From Candidatus Peregrinibacteria bacterium (lineage in GTDB: Bacteria; Patescibacteriota; Gracilibacteria; UBA1369; JACRIC01): DNA of 6,782 nt. Shown here in pieces: positions 1 through 5,856 of the stretch. The position numbers and the translations under genes are program-made. Under the pieces are notes generated by a model, which saw only the letters and a list, made by a program, of their open reading frames with translations, did not search any database and was not told the origin of the DNA. Location of the stretch: NCBI GenBank assembly GCA_016235915.1, contig JACRIC010000004.1, positions 1 to 6,782 on the forward strand, read 5' to 3'. Each line of letters starts with the position of its first letter. Position 1 is the stretch's first letter.

Positions 1-245
1 ACTGACACCCTTCCAATCCTCACCTGCTCCTCATCGCTCAAAAACTTTGTCAGATCATCATCCACCCACAATTCCGATATTTTTCCCCTTATTCTTTTTA
101 TCTGCAAGTCTAATTCTTCTAGTTTGAGAGTTGCTTCGCGACGCGCTTCTTCTATGTGTCTCAATTCATTCTGCAAAAAAGACTCCAAAATTACTTCGCA
201 ATGATTGTTTGGCTCGCCGGTTCTGTCTTCTTCAGGAAGTCCCAT
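1..245 (-). CDS. Charged, probably coiled-coil hypothetical protein (3' part beyond window)
   Basis: An open frame runs from an ATG at 245-243 to the window edge without a stop, giving 81 complete codons. The N-terminus is acidic (MGLPEEDRTGEPNN). It is followed by a long charged helical stretch (about residues 25-60) rich in Glu, Arg, Lys and Leu, with a heptad-like spacing of hydrophobic residues that suggests a coiled coil. No signal peptide or membrane segment is visible. I do not recognise a family. The start is supported by a well-spaced promoter 33 bases upstream (TTGACA, 17 bases, CATAAA) lying across the end of rsmI, so the gene may be transcribed separately from the rsmI operon although it follows in the same direction. 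No Shine-Dalgarno sequence precedes the ATG. That this is a real gene is likely; its function is unknown. Confidence 0.6.
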   Translation of the reverse strand, partial: MGLPEEDRTGEPNNHCEVILESFLQNELRHIEEARREATLKLEELDLQIKRIRGKISELWVDDDLTKFLSDEEQVRIGRVS

Positions 246-277
246 GATCTTAAAGATTGAAAAAAGCTTTTTTAACT

Positions 278-306
278 TTTATGTTATATTTGCAAGCGTT
301 TGTCAA
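278..306 (-). promoter_or_regulatory. Sigma70-type promoter for the downstream coiled-coil gene
   Basis: On the minus strand a perfect -35 hexamer TTGACA (306-301) is followed after exactly 17 bases by CATAAA (283-278), which matches four of six -10 positions. Transcription would begin near 271, leaving a leader of about 25 bases before the ATG at 245. The promoter overlaps the last codons and stop of rsmI. The -10 is imperfect, so strength is uncertain. Confidence 0.5.
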
Positions 307-973
307 TCGCAAAATTTTTCCCGCCGAGCACGACCACAAATTCGCCCTTTGGAGTTTTATTTTTACCATGAGAAATGGCTTCAGAAAGTGTTCCGCGGAA
401 AATTTCCTCAAACATTTTCGTGAGTTCGCGACATACGGCCACCTGACGATCGCCCAGACATGCTTGCAACTCTTGGAGTGTTCGCAAAATTCGGTACGGC
501 GATTCGTAAAAAACCACGGTGCGCTCCTCCTCCCGCAGAGATTCGAGTAATGTTTTTCGGCTTTTTTTCTTTGGCAAAAATCCGAGATAGAGGAATTTAT
601 CGGTGGGCAGGCCTGAAACGCAGAGCGCAGAGAGAAAAGCCGATGGCCCGGGAATCGGCACGACCTGAATTCCTGCTGAAATGGCCGCGCGGATCAGCAC
701 AAATCCCGGATCGGAAATCCCCGGAGTGCCAGCATCCGAGATCAGCGCCACATTTTTTCCTTCCTGTAACAAGGCAAGGATTTTTTCGATTTTGGCATGA
801 CCGCTGAAACTGTGAAACGAAAGCAGTGGTTTTTTGATCTCATATTTCGTCAAAAGAATACCTGAATGCCGCGTGTCTTCCGCGGCAATCGCATCCACTT
901 CTTTCAACGTTTTCAGTGCGCGGAGCGTGATATCTTCCAAATTTCCGATGGGCGTGGCGACGACGTAGAGCAT
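284..973 (-). CDS. rsmI: 16S rRNA (cytidine(1402)-2'-O)-methyltransferase RsmI, short form
   Basis: The 229-residue product is a tetrapyrrole-methylase-fold enzyme. In the characterised family RsmI uses S-adenosylmethionine to methylate the 2'-OH of C1402 in the ribosomal P site. Visible family motifs are the N-terminal ATPIGNLEDIT (residues 6-16), AEDTRHS (31-37), the glycine-rich SDAGTPGISDPG (79-90), PIPGPSA (106-112), FYESPYR (155-161), ELTKMFEE and the C-terminal KGEFVVVLGG. The ATG at 973-971 puts the first beta strand (MLYVVATPIGN) at the N-terminus as in homologues, so the start is secure. E. coli RsmI has about 286 residues; this one stops soon after the catalytic fold and so lacks the small C-terminal domain. 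It begins 9 bases after the preceding membrane-protein gene, suggesting a common transcript with tsaB. No Shine-Dalgarno sequence is visible. Confidence 0.95.
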   Translation of the reverse strand: MLYVVATPIGNLEDITLRALKTLKEVDAIAAEDTRHSGILLTKYEIKKPLLSFHSFSGHAKIEKILALLQEGKNVALISDAGTPGISDPGFVLIRAAISAGIQVVPIPGPSAFLSALCVSGLPTDKFLYLGFLPKKKSRKTLLESLREEERTVVFYESPYRILRTLQELQACLGDRQVAVCRELTKMFEEIFRGTLSEAISHGKNKTPKGEFVVVLGGKNFAIDKRLQI

Positions 974-982
974 ATTTTGGAA

Positions 983-1183
983 TTATTTTTTCCCTCGCCA
1001 TTTTTTTATATAATCTTTTGCCTTTGCAGTCCAGATTTTTCCTTTTTCCGGATGAATGAGATGGAGCGCCAACGCCAGAAAAAACCATCCCTGCAGAACC
1101 GGAACCACCAGCCCGATGATTCCTACAAAAAGAGCGATTATTCCGAAGAGAAAACGGATGGGACGTGGAATTTTTTCGATCAT
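983..1183 (-). CDS. Small membrane protein, PGPGW-like
   Basis: A 66-residue protein. A short basic N-terminus (MIEKIPRPIR) is followed by about 34 mostly hydrophobic residues (11-45), which could form two closely packed membrane helices, and then a lysine-rich cytoplasmic-type tail ending in KKWRGKK. At the turn between the hydrophobic halves is PVLQGW (28-33), which resembles the signature PGPGW of the small putative transmembrane family of that name; a Pro, a Gly and the Trp are retained. The role of that family is not established. The gene sits 18 bases after tsaB and 9 bases before rsmI, so it is probably co-transcribed with them. Being hydrophobic and tightly packed between two sure genes, it is very likely real; the family assignment is tentative. 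Confidence 0.7.
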   Translation of the reverse strand: MIEKIPRPIRFLFGIIALFVGIIGLVVPVLQGWFFLALALHLIHPEKGKIWTAKAKDYIKKWRGKK

Positions 1184-1201
1184 GAGGAAATTGAAATGGA
1201 T

Positions 1202-1741
1202 TTATGGAGATTGCTTCGTCGGTCGGTCGCCTGAAGCGACCTCCCTCCTCGCAATGACAGATGGGGTCATGACCGTCAATGGGCTCCGCGGTTTGGAAAT
1301 ATTCGGCTCTCGACCGTAGATCGGTGAAACAGGCTGGAATGTGTTTTTTTTGTTTATTTTCGGAAGTTTGGAAGCGAGATATTGAGAAAAAATATGATTG
1401 AGAGATTCCTGATCAGGAGCGGTCGCCAAAGCGACCTTCCTGTCAGGAATGACATTCGGCGCGGAATATACCGGAATTTGCAGAGCAAAACCGGCGCTGT
1501 TCGCCACCGCGATCCCTACTCGGAGGCTCGTAAACGGCCCGGGGCCATTCACCACATATATCGCAGAGAGATCTCTCCATGTTTTTTTTGCCTTCTTAAA
1601 AACCGATTCGATGGCTGGAAACAGTTTTTCACTGTGCGACTGCGCCTTTTTCCACGTTTTTTGAGCGAGACATTTTCCTTTCACAGAAAAAAGAAAGATT
1701 CCGTTCGGAGACCAGACGGTATTGATGAGCAGAATGAACAT
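1202..1741 (-). CDS. tsaB: tRNA t6A biosynthesis protein TsaB, short, carrying two repeat-encoded segments
   Basis: TsaB is the scaffold partner of TsaD in making N6-threonylcarbamoyladenosine at position 37 of ANN-decoding tRNAs. The 179-residue product has the first beta strand MFILLINT (1-8), the HSEKLFPAIE helix (36-45) and the family signature NGPGPFTSLRVG (65-76), followed by AVANSAGFALQIPVYS. The C-terminal part is very short: residues 114-135 join the core to PIYGREPNISKPR (140-152), the usual end of small TsaB proteins. Residues 97-113 are encoded by a palindromic repeat (1403-1453), and residues 162-178 by a second copy (1208-1258) that supplies the C-terminal tail and leads into the stop. 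I chose the ATG at 1741 because it places the first strand at the N-terminus; an in-frame ATG at 1810 would overlap the upstream gene. TATAGT lies six bases before the ATG, so a leaderless transcript is possible. The usual IDTS at the N-terminus reads INTV here. Confidence 0.87.
   Translation of the reverse strand: MFILLINTVWSPNGIFLFSVKGKCLAQKTWKKAQSHSEKLFPAIESVFKKAKKTWRDLSAIYVVNGPGPFTSLRVGIAVANSAGFALQIPVYSAPNVIPDRKVALATAPDQESLNHIFSQYLASKLPKINKKNTFQPVSPIYGREPNISKPRSPLTVMTPSVIARREVASGDRPTKQSP
1208..1258. repeat. Palindromic element, copy A (tsaB C-terminal tail)
   Basis: This 51-base element starts AGATTGC and ends GCAATGAC. It has a core stem GGTCGC (1225-1230) / GCGACC (1236-1241) around a five-base loop CTGAA, and outer arms ATTGC (1210-1214) / GCAAT (1251-1255) with weaker pairing between. 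It shares its ends and core with copies B and C. Read on the minus strand it encodes VIARREVASGDRPTKQS, which forms residues 162-178 of TsaB. The inner flanks differ from B and C (TCCCTCCTC instead of TTCCTGTCAG), so this copy is a subtype. Confidence 0.8.
1403..1453. repeat. Palindromic element, copy B (inside tsaB)
   Basis: This 51-base element starts AGATTCC and ends GGAATGAC. The core stem is GGTCGC (1421-1426) / GCGACC (1431-1436) with loop CAAA. The arms pair over most of their length: ATTCCTGATCAGGA on the left against the complement of TTCCTGTCAGGAAT on the right. On the minus strand it reads VIPDRKVALATAPDQES, in the same frame as copy A, and interrupts TsaB at residues 97-113, just after the conserved core. 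Confidence 0.85.
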
Positions 1742-1788
1742 AGGTTCACTATACACCAATGCCAAATTTACGAAATGCACTGTCATTC

Positions 1789-2127
1789 CTATTTTCGTTT
1801 TTTTCGACATTCCTTTTTCAAGAGCGCGTTCTTTTTTCGATGCAACACCATGACCATGCGCTCCGCCTTTTCCACCAGATCATCAATCTCCGCAAACGTG
1901 TATTGCTTTTCTTTTTCCAGGAAATGCGCGAGACGAGACACCGCTTTTACGAGCGTCTGATCATCATGGAGCTTTACCTCTTTTTCCAGAAACGCTTTCA
2001 TTTTTTTCACTTTTTCGATGGCGCGTTCCTTCAACTCGCCCGACATTCCCGCAATCCTGCGAACCGTAAATTTCGCGATGGCAATGTGGTTGGAAGTTTC
2101 TTCTTTGGGGATGCGTTTGAGAGACAT
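1789..2127 (-). CDS. Hypothetical small, basic, helical protein
   Basis: With the ATG at 2127 the product has 112 residues. It is rich in Lys, Arg and Glu and should be almost wholly alpha-helical (from about residue 30 to the end), finishing in a very basic tail LLKKECRKKRK. No signal peptide, membrane segment or known motif is visible, and I do not recognise a family. The frame stays open upstream to an ATG at 2223 (144 residues), but those extra residues are encoded by a palindromic repeat (2147-2241), so I prefer the start just after the repeat; the longer form cannot be excluded. The gene lies between the large cell-wall enzyme gene and tsaB, 47 bases before the tsaB start and in the same direction. 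No Shine-Dalgarno sequence precedes either start. The basic tail could suit nucleic-acid binding, but this is only a guess. Confidence 0.6.
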   Translation of the reverse strand: MSLKRIPKEETSNHIAIAKFTVRRIAGMSGELKERAIEKVKKMKAFLEKEVKLHDDQTLVKAVSRLAHFLEKEKQYTFAEIDDLVEKAERMVMVLHRKKNALLKKECRKKRK

Positions 2128-2146
2128 TGGGGAGAGCTCATGCTTG

Positions 2147-2241
2147 AGATCCTTCGACTTCCTGTCGCTAGTGGTATTCGCTTTGCGAATGGTTTGTTTG
2201 ATACGCATTTCGCTTCGCTCCATGCGTGCGCTCAGGATGAC
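2147..2241. repeat. Longer palindromic element, copy D, before the hypothetical gene
   Basis: This 95-base segment begins AGATCCTTCGAC and ends GCTCAGGATGAC, so its ends resemble those of copies A-C (AGAT.C / GGATGAC against G.AATGAC), with outer pairing ATCCT / AGGAT. Inside are two small hairpins: ATTCGC-TTT-GCGAAT (2176-2190) and ACGCAT (2203-2208) / ATGCGT (2222-2227). It lacks the GGTCGC core. It fills most of the space between the stop of the large gene (2271) and the chosen start of the hypothetical gene (2127), and its minus strand is open in the frame of that gene. Confidence 0.6.
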
Positions 2242-2270
2242 AATAATGCCATCTCTTTATTTTACCACAC

Positions 2271-5200
2271 TCACTCCACCTTTTCAATCTCAACGCCCTG
2301 AAAATAATATTTAATAATTTCTTCGTACGTTTTTCCGGCTTTCGCCATGCCGTACGAGCCACAACCACTCAATCCCACTCCATGCCCGGATAATACCTGC
2401 CCTTCGCAGTATGGATCCGACACACTCTGGAGATATAGCGTATTCGTCCAGCCAAAGACCTCTTCGCCGCTTCTCGTGCGACCATCCGAGGAATGAAAAT
2501 ACGGCGTTTTTACGATTTTTCCTTGATAAGTGACCACCAGACCTTCCGTTTCCGAAACCGCGCGGCGCATATTGTCGGCGCGAAGTTCGTAACCATACCC
2601 GAGATACCGCTGAAAAATTCCGGGATCATCTGATGCGTCATAGGGTTTGTCTGGAAATTTTCGATCCACGATCAAATAATACTTCGCGTATGTTCGAGCG
2701 AGAATTGCGAGCGTTTTTATTTTTTCAAAAGGATCGCTTTCGGCTGGTTCCGCCACTCCTTTCAAATAATCCTCAAGAGGCAATTCGTTTATCACCGTCA
2801 ATGCGCCGTCAACATCACGCACTTCGAAAATACCTCGATACTGATTGTCGTTCGCGTTCGGAGACCAGCTCGGCCGATTGGTAAAATTGTCAATGCGGAG
2901 AATGGTGCCTTCACTCGGCACAAAACGCGGATACTTTTCAAGCGTTGTGATTTCCTCGCCTTTTTTCACAGAATATTTCCTATTTTCAAAACTCACTTCC
3001 GCTTTTTCACCGATTGCAAATGATGTTGTTTCACTTCCGCCGACTTCCATGGTAAACAATCCGTCAGCCGCAATAACGGGATTTCCAGAAAAACCAATCG
3101 CCACGCGAATGAGATTTTTTTGAGATGTCGTTTCTTTTGAAACCTGAAATCGGACAATGATCGGTTTTTTTATCAATAATTTTCCGCTGACTCTCGGACG
3201 CAAATACACTTGATATTTCCCTTCTTTTTCTGGAGCTTTGATAGAAAAATTCCATTTTCCCGTTTCGAGAGGAGCCACGCTCGCCTGCTCCATTAGAATT
3301 CCCGTCACGATGCTACCTTTCGGCTTCACTACCCCTACTTTTATGGCCTTTTCACCGCCTTTTTTCCACACCACATCGCCGGTATTTTTCAAAACAATCC
3401 AAACCGATTTTTTTTCTCCGGGTTTAAAAACCGTATTTGCCGACATGGAAATCAGCTCTCCTTTATATGTCGCGCCCTCCACGGTAAAAACGAATTTCAG
3501 ATTTTTATCCTCCTTCATCCATCCGACTCCATCCATGACCGGCGCGAACTCTTCGACATAGGTTCCGCCTGTATTTGGCGCGATAAATTCTAATGTAAAA
3601 TATCCGATCTCCCCGGGTTTCACCTCCTTTTGCTGTAAAAATCCGATGCGATTTTCTCCGTTTTTCATTGGACTTTTTCTCTCGCGCGGATTTACGGTTC
3701 CGAGGCGAACCGGTGTTTCACCATCGTTTTTCCATGGCACATCGCCCGTATTCTGGAGTTTCACCCATGTTGTAACCTTTTCGCCGCGCTTGAGAGCGGT
3801 TTTTGGCGGAGTCGGCATTTCGTAGATAGCGTAGGCAAGTTTTGGCGGCGATACATACACCGGAAGCGCTAAATATTTTTGGAGTTTCTTTTTTCCATTT
3901 AAAATGGGAGTGATGTCAAAAGTCGCGATGCCGCCTTTGAGAAGTGATTGCACGGTCACTTCAAAAGTGCCAGTCTGACCGGGAGCGACGGACGATTCTT
4001 TCATGGGCGCGATGCTGGTTTCTTTTTGAGGATCTTTTTTAAAATCCATCATACCGCGCGCAGAGGGATTATCATTGGCTACCAAAAAAGTCGAAGAATT
4101 CCAAGTTTCTGTGCCAGTATTTTTTAATGAAAAAAGAATTTTCTGTGTTGAATTTGGTTTCAAAATTACCATCGACCGCGTTCCCGCTTCTTCAAAATCA
4201 AAACCGTCGGAACCGATGGCTCGCGCATTTTCCGTCAAAAGCCCCGTTCCCGCCGCAATCACCTTTCGAAGAGACGGAATCGCGGCATAGAGTTTCGCTC
4301 CCGGACAATCTGTGTCACCGACATCGCGATGCCCGAGAATGTTTGGCAAATTTTTTCCGCGAAACATGCCGGATCCATCTGGTTTAATAGTATAGAGCAG
4401 AGCTTTTTCCCCGATGAGATTTATCAAGCTCTGAAGCACCGCGTACGGCACCTCATTTTCACTGTAATTTCCCAGAACCGCGATGCCGATACTGCCCGTA
4501 TTGTGTTTGCTCGCATGGCCGCCAACCACTTTTTCGCCGCCAGCGCGTCCTTCGTAAATATTTCCTTCGGTATCAATAATATAATTGTAGCCGATGTCGC
4601 CCCATCGGCGCTTTATGGCGTGGTAATAGTAGATGCTCCGAATCGCGGCTTTTGGATTATCAAGATTGGTTGTTGTGGCGGTGTGGTGAATGATGAATTT
4701 TTTGATATTTTTAGCAATTTCGATCGGCCATTTGAGCTTTTTCCCTTGTGCATCCGTTTCGATGATGGTGTCGAGCGTGAGTTCGGAGGCGAAATTTTCA
4801 TAAAATTCCTGCTCCATGGCGGTTTTATCCGCGGTCGTTTCGCCGTTGCTTAAGCCGTTGTTTCCCGTGCTTTCTTCCGGCGTTTCATCCAAAATTCTCA
4901 AACTTTCGTCCGCGCCCCACTCCGCACGAGAGATTATTTTTGAGGAATTTTCCGTGATGACATTGAGACCGGCGATAATTTCGTCAAAGTTGACTTCTTT
5001 TGGATCGAAAATTTCGTCGTCGAGAGGTTGAGCGAGAGCGATACGTGCGTTTTTTGGGATGTATGCGTTTTTCGGCGCAGAGTCAGAGGGCAGGCGAGGT
5101 GAAAAAATATTGGTAAATGCGAGGGATTTTACGATTGGTTTTTTCTCGGCGTCATCGGTTTTCAAGATAATTTTATACCGCAATTTTTCGGCCTGATTCG

Positions 5201-5726
5201 CGATGACGATGGCGGTTTGAGATTGGATATGTTCGTGGAGGGATTCGTCACTGAGTCCATCGGAGGGCGGAACCTGATAGGGAATCTCTTGTAAAATAGA
5301 TTCCGTATCAGGAAGGGTCGCCTGAGGCGACCTTCCTGTACGGAATGACAGTAGCGCTGACTCTCCCCCTTCTTTCGCATCAATATCGGCATGAACCCTC
5401 TGCCATGGCGTCCATTCCCCTTTTTCAACAAATTGCATGTAAAGGCGCATTTCCGTTCCTTCGGGCAGGTTCGCGTCCCACTGGACTTCCAGCATGTCAA
5501 TCGGAAAGCGCGTAGTTTTTATTTGAGAAATGAATTCGGATTCGGCGTTCGGGCGATCTTCGGCGGTGATATTGAGCGGTTCCTTCCAGCTTTCGGTCAT
5601 CGTTTTCTTGGCTTGCGTGCCTTGAAAAATGTTAATAAAACTACCGGCAGGAAATTGCGGAATGGAAAGGAAAAATGCAACAAGGGCGAGAGCGACTATC
5701 CGTTTTGTTATTTTTGAATGTATCAT
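2271..5726 (-). CDS. Secreted peptidoglycan hydrolase: Amidase_2 + three NBR1-like Ig domains + SpoIID
   Basis: The 1151-residue product is numbered from the ATG at 5726, which gives a good signal peptide (MIHSKITKRIVALALVAFFLSI); an ATG at 5741 is also possible, while that at 5792 would bury the signal. About 60-210 is a beta-rich domain, interrupted at 126-143 by a palindromic repeat. About 264-490 is an Amidase_2/PGRP domain: SRAEWGAD, FIIHHTATT (zinc ligand H347), IGYNYIID (Y380), GHRD (H466) and TDCPG (C474). All three zinc ligands of N-acetylmuramoyl-L-alanine amidases are kept. An acidic insert of about 70 residues separates its first motif from the rest. Three Ig-like domains of the NBR1 type follow (about 519-625, 630-750, 752-863), marked by NTGTETWN, NTGDVPWK and NTGDVVWK. 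Residues 868-1148 are SpoIID: LPLEDYLKGVAE, with E993 at the catalytic position, LARTYAKYY, YFHSSDG and GHGVGLSGCGSYGMAKAG. It probably trims peptides and then cuts bare glycan outside the membrane. It is divergent from trxA. Confidence 0.92.
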   Translation of the reverse strand: MIHSKITKRIVALALVAFFLSIPQFPAGSFINIFQGTQAKKTMTESWKEPLNITAEDRPNAESEFISQIKTTRFPIDMLEVQWDANLPEGTEMRLYMQFVEKGEWTPWQRVHADIDAKEGGESALLSFRTGRSPQATLPDTESILQEIPYQVPPSDGLSDESLHEHIQSQTAIVIANQAEKLRYKIILKTDDAEKKPIVKSLAFTNIFSPRLPSDSAPKNAYIPKNARIALAQPLDDEIFDPKEVNFDEIIAGLNVITENSSKIISRAEWGADESLRILDETPEESTGNNGLSNGETTADKTAMEQEFYENFASELTLDTIIETDAQGKKLKWPIEIAKNIKKFIIHHTATTTNLDNPKAAIRSIYYYHAIKRRWGDIGYNYIIDTEGNIYEGRAGGEKVVGGHASKHNTGSIGIAVLGNYSENEVPYAVLQSLINLIGEKALLYTIKPDGSGMFRGKNLPNILGHRDVGDTDCPGAKLYAAIPSLRKVIAAGTGLLTENARAIGSDGFDFEEAGTRSMVILKPNSTQKILFSLKNTGTETWNSSTFLVANDNPSARGMMDFKKDPQKETSIAPMKESSVAPGQTGTFEVTVQSLLKGGIATFDITPILNGKKKLQKYLALPVYVSPPKLAYAIYEMPTPPKTALKRGEKVTTWVKLQNTGDVPWKNDGETPVRLGTVNPRERKSPMKNGENRIGFLQQKEVKPGEIGYFTLEFIAPNTGGTYVEEFAPVMDGVGWMKEDKNLKFVFTVEGATYKGELISMSANTVFKPGEKKSVWIVLKNTGDVVWKKGGEKAIKVGVVKPKGSIVTGILMEQASVAPLETGKWNFSIKAPEKEGKYQVYLRPRVSGKLLIKKPIIVRFQVSKETTSQKNLIRVAIGFSGNPVIAADGLFTMEVGGSETTSFAIGEKAEVSFENRKYSVKKGEEITTLEKYPRFVPSEGTILRIDNFTNRPSWSPNANDNQYRGIFEVRDVDGALTVINELPLEDYLKGVAEPAESDPFEKIKTLAILARTYAKYYLIVDRKFPDKPYDASDDPGIFQRYLGYGYELRADNMRRAVSETEGLVVTYQGKIVKTPYFHSSDGRTRSGEEVFGWTNTLYLQSVSDPYCEGQVLSGHGVGLSGCGSYGMAKAGKTYEEIIKYYFQGVEIEKVE
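5298..5349. repeat. Palindromic element, copy C (inside the amidase/SpoIID gene)
   Basis: This 52-base element starts AGATTCC and ends GGAATGAC. The core stem is GGTCGCC (5316-5322) / GGCGACC (5326-5332) around TGA. The arms ATTCCGTATCAGGAAG and CTTCCTGTACGGAAT pair almost completely, with only single-base bulges, making it the most regular of the three copies. It encodes residues 126-143 of the amidase protein. Its first part is read in another frame than in A and B, but because it is one base longer its end returns to the same frame as B (PDTES against PDQES). Confidence 0.85.
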
Positions 5727-5797
5727 TTCAATTGGCCACATTTTATTCTTCAAGAGTATTTTTAGCGTATTTTTTTCGTGGTGTACATCCAATTTCC

Positions 5798-5826
5798 TTG
5801 TGATTTTCGGCGCGCAATCGTATAAT
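5798..5826 (+). promoter_or_regulatory. Sigma70-type promoter of trxA
   Basis: A perfect -10 hexamer TATAAT (5821-5826) stands 17 bases after TTGTGA (5798-5803), which matches four of six -35 positions. Transcription would start near 5833 and give an A/T-rich leader of about 24 bases with no Shine-Dalgarno sequence before the ATG at 5857. The 130-base divergent gap also has to hold the promoter of the minus-strand amidase gene; there only a weak -10 (TAAAAT, 5745-5740) is visible. Confidence 0.7.
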
Positions 5827-5856
5827 ATTTTTTGTTTTATCCTTTGATATTTTTCT

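Noticed and set aside
260..273. Perfect palindrome AAAAAAGCTTTTTT after rsmI as a terminator
   Set aside because: It has no loop, almost no GC pairs, and lies at the predicted transcription start of the next gene; a random A/T palindrome is as likely.
205..550. Plus-strand open frames opposite rsmI and the coiled-coil gene
   Set aside because: They are antisense to rsmI, which shows all its family motifs, and have the low-complexity Phe/Arg-rich look of shadow frames.
1748..1776. Promoter for tsaB with -10 TATAGT (1753-1748)
   Set aside because: The -10 is good, but the -35 at 17 bases (ATTTCG) matches poorly and there is no proper extended -10. Kept only as a note on possible leaderless transcription.
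1781..1790. TGTCATTCCT as a solitary half of a palindromic element
   Set aside because: It matches one end of copies B and C, but no partner arm or GGTCGC core lies nearby; ten bases can match by chance.
1742..1810. Longer TsaB starting at ATG 1810
   Set aside because: The 23 extra residues precede the first beta strand, do not resemble the family and overlap the upstream gene by 22 bases.
1208..5349. CRISPR array
   Set aside because: The repeated units are dispersed, palindromic along their whole length and lie inside genes, with no regular spacers and no cas genes.
5727..5792. Start of the amidase/SpoIID gene at 5792
   Set aside because: It would place 22 polar and charged residues before the signal peptide and lies close to the divergent trxA promoter; the ATG at 5726 gives a normal secretion signal.
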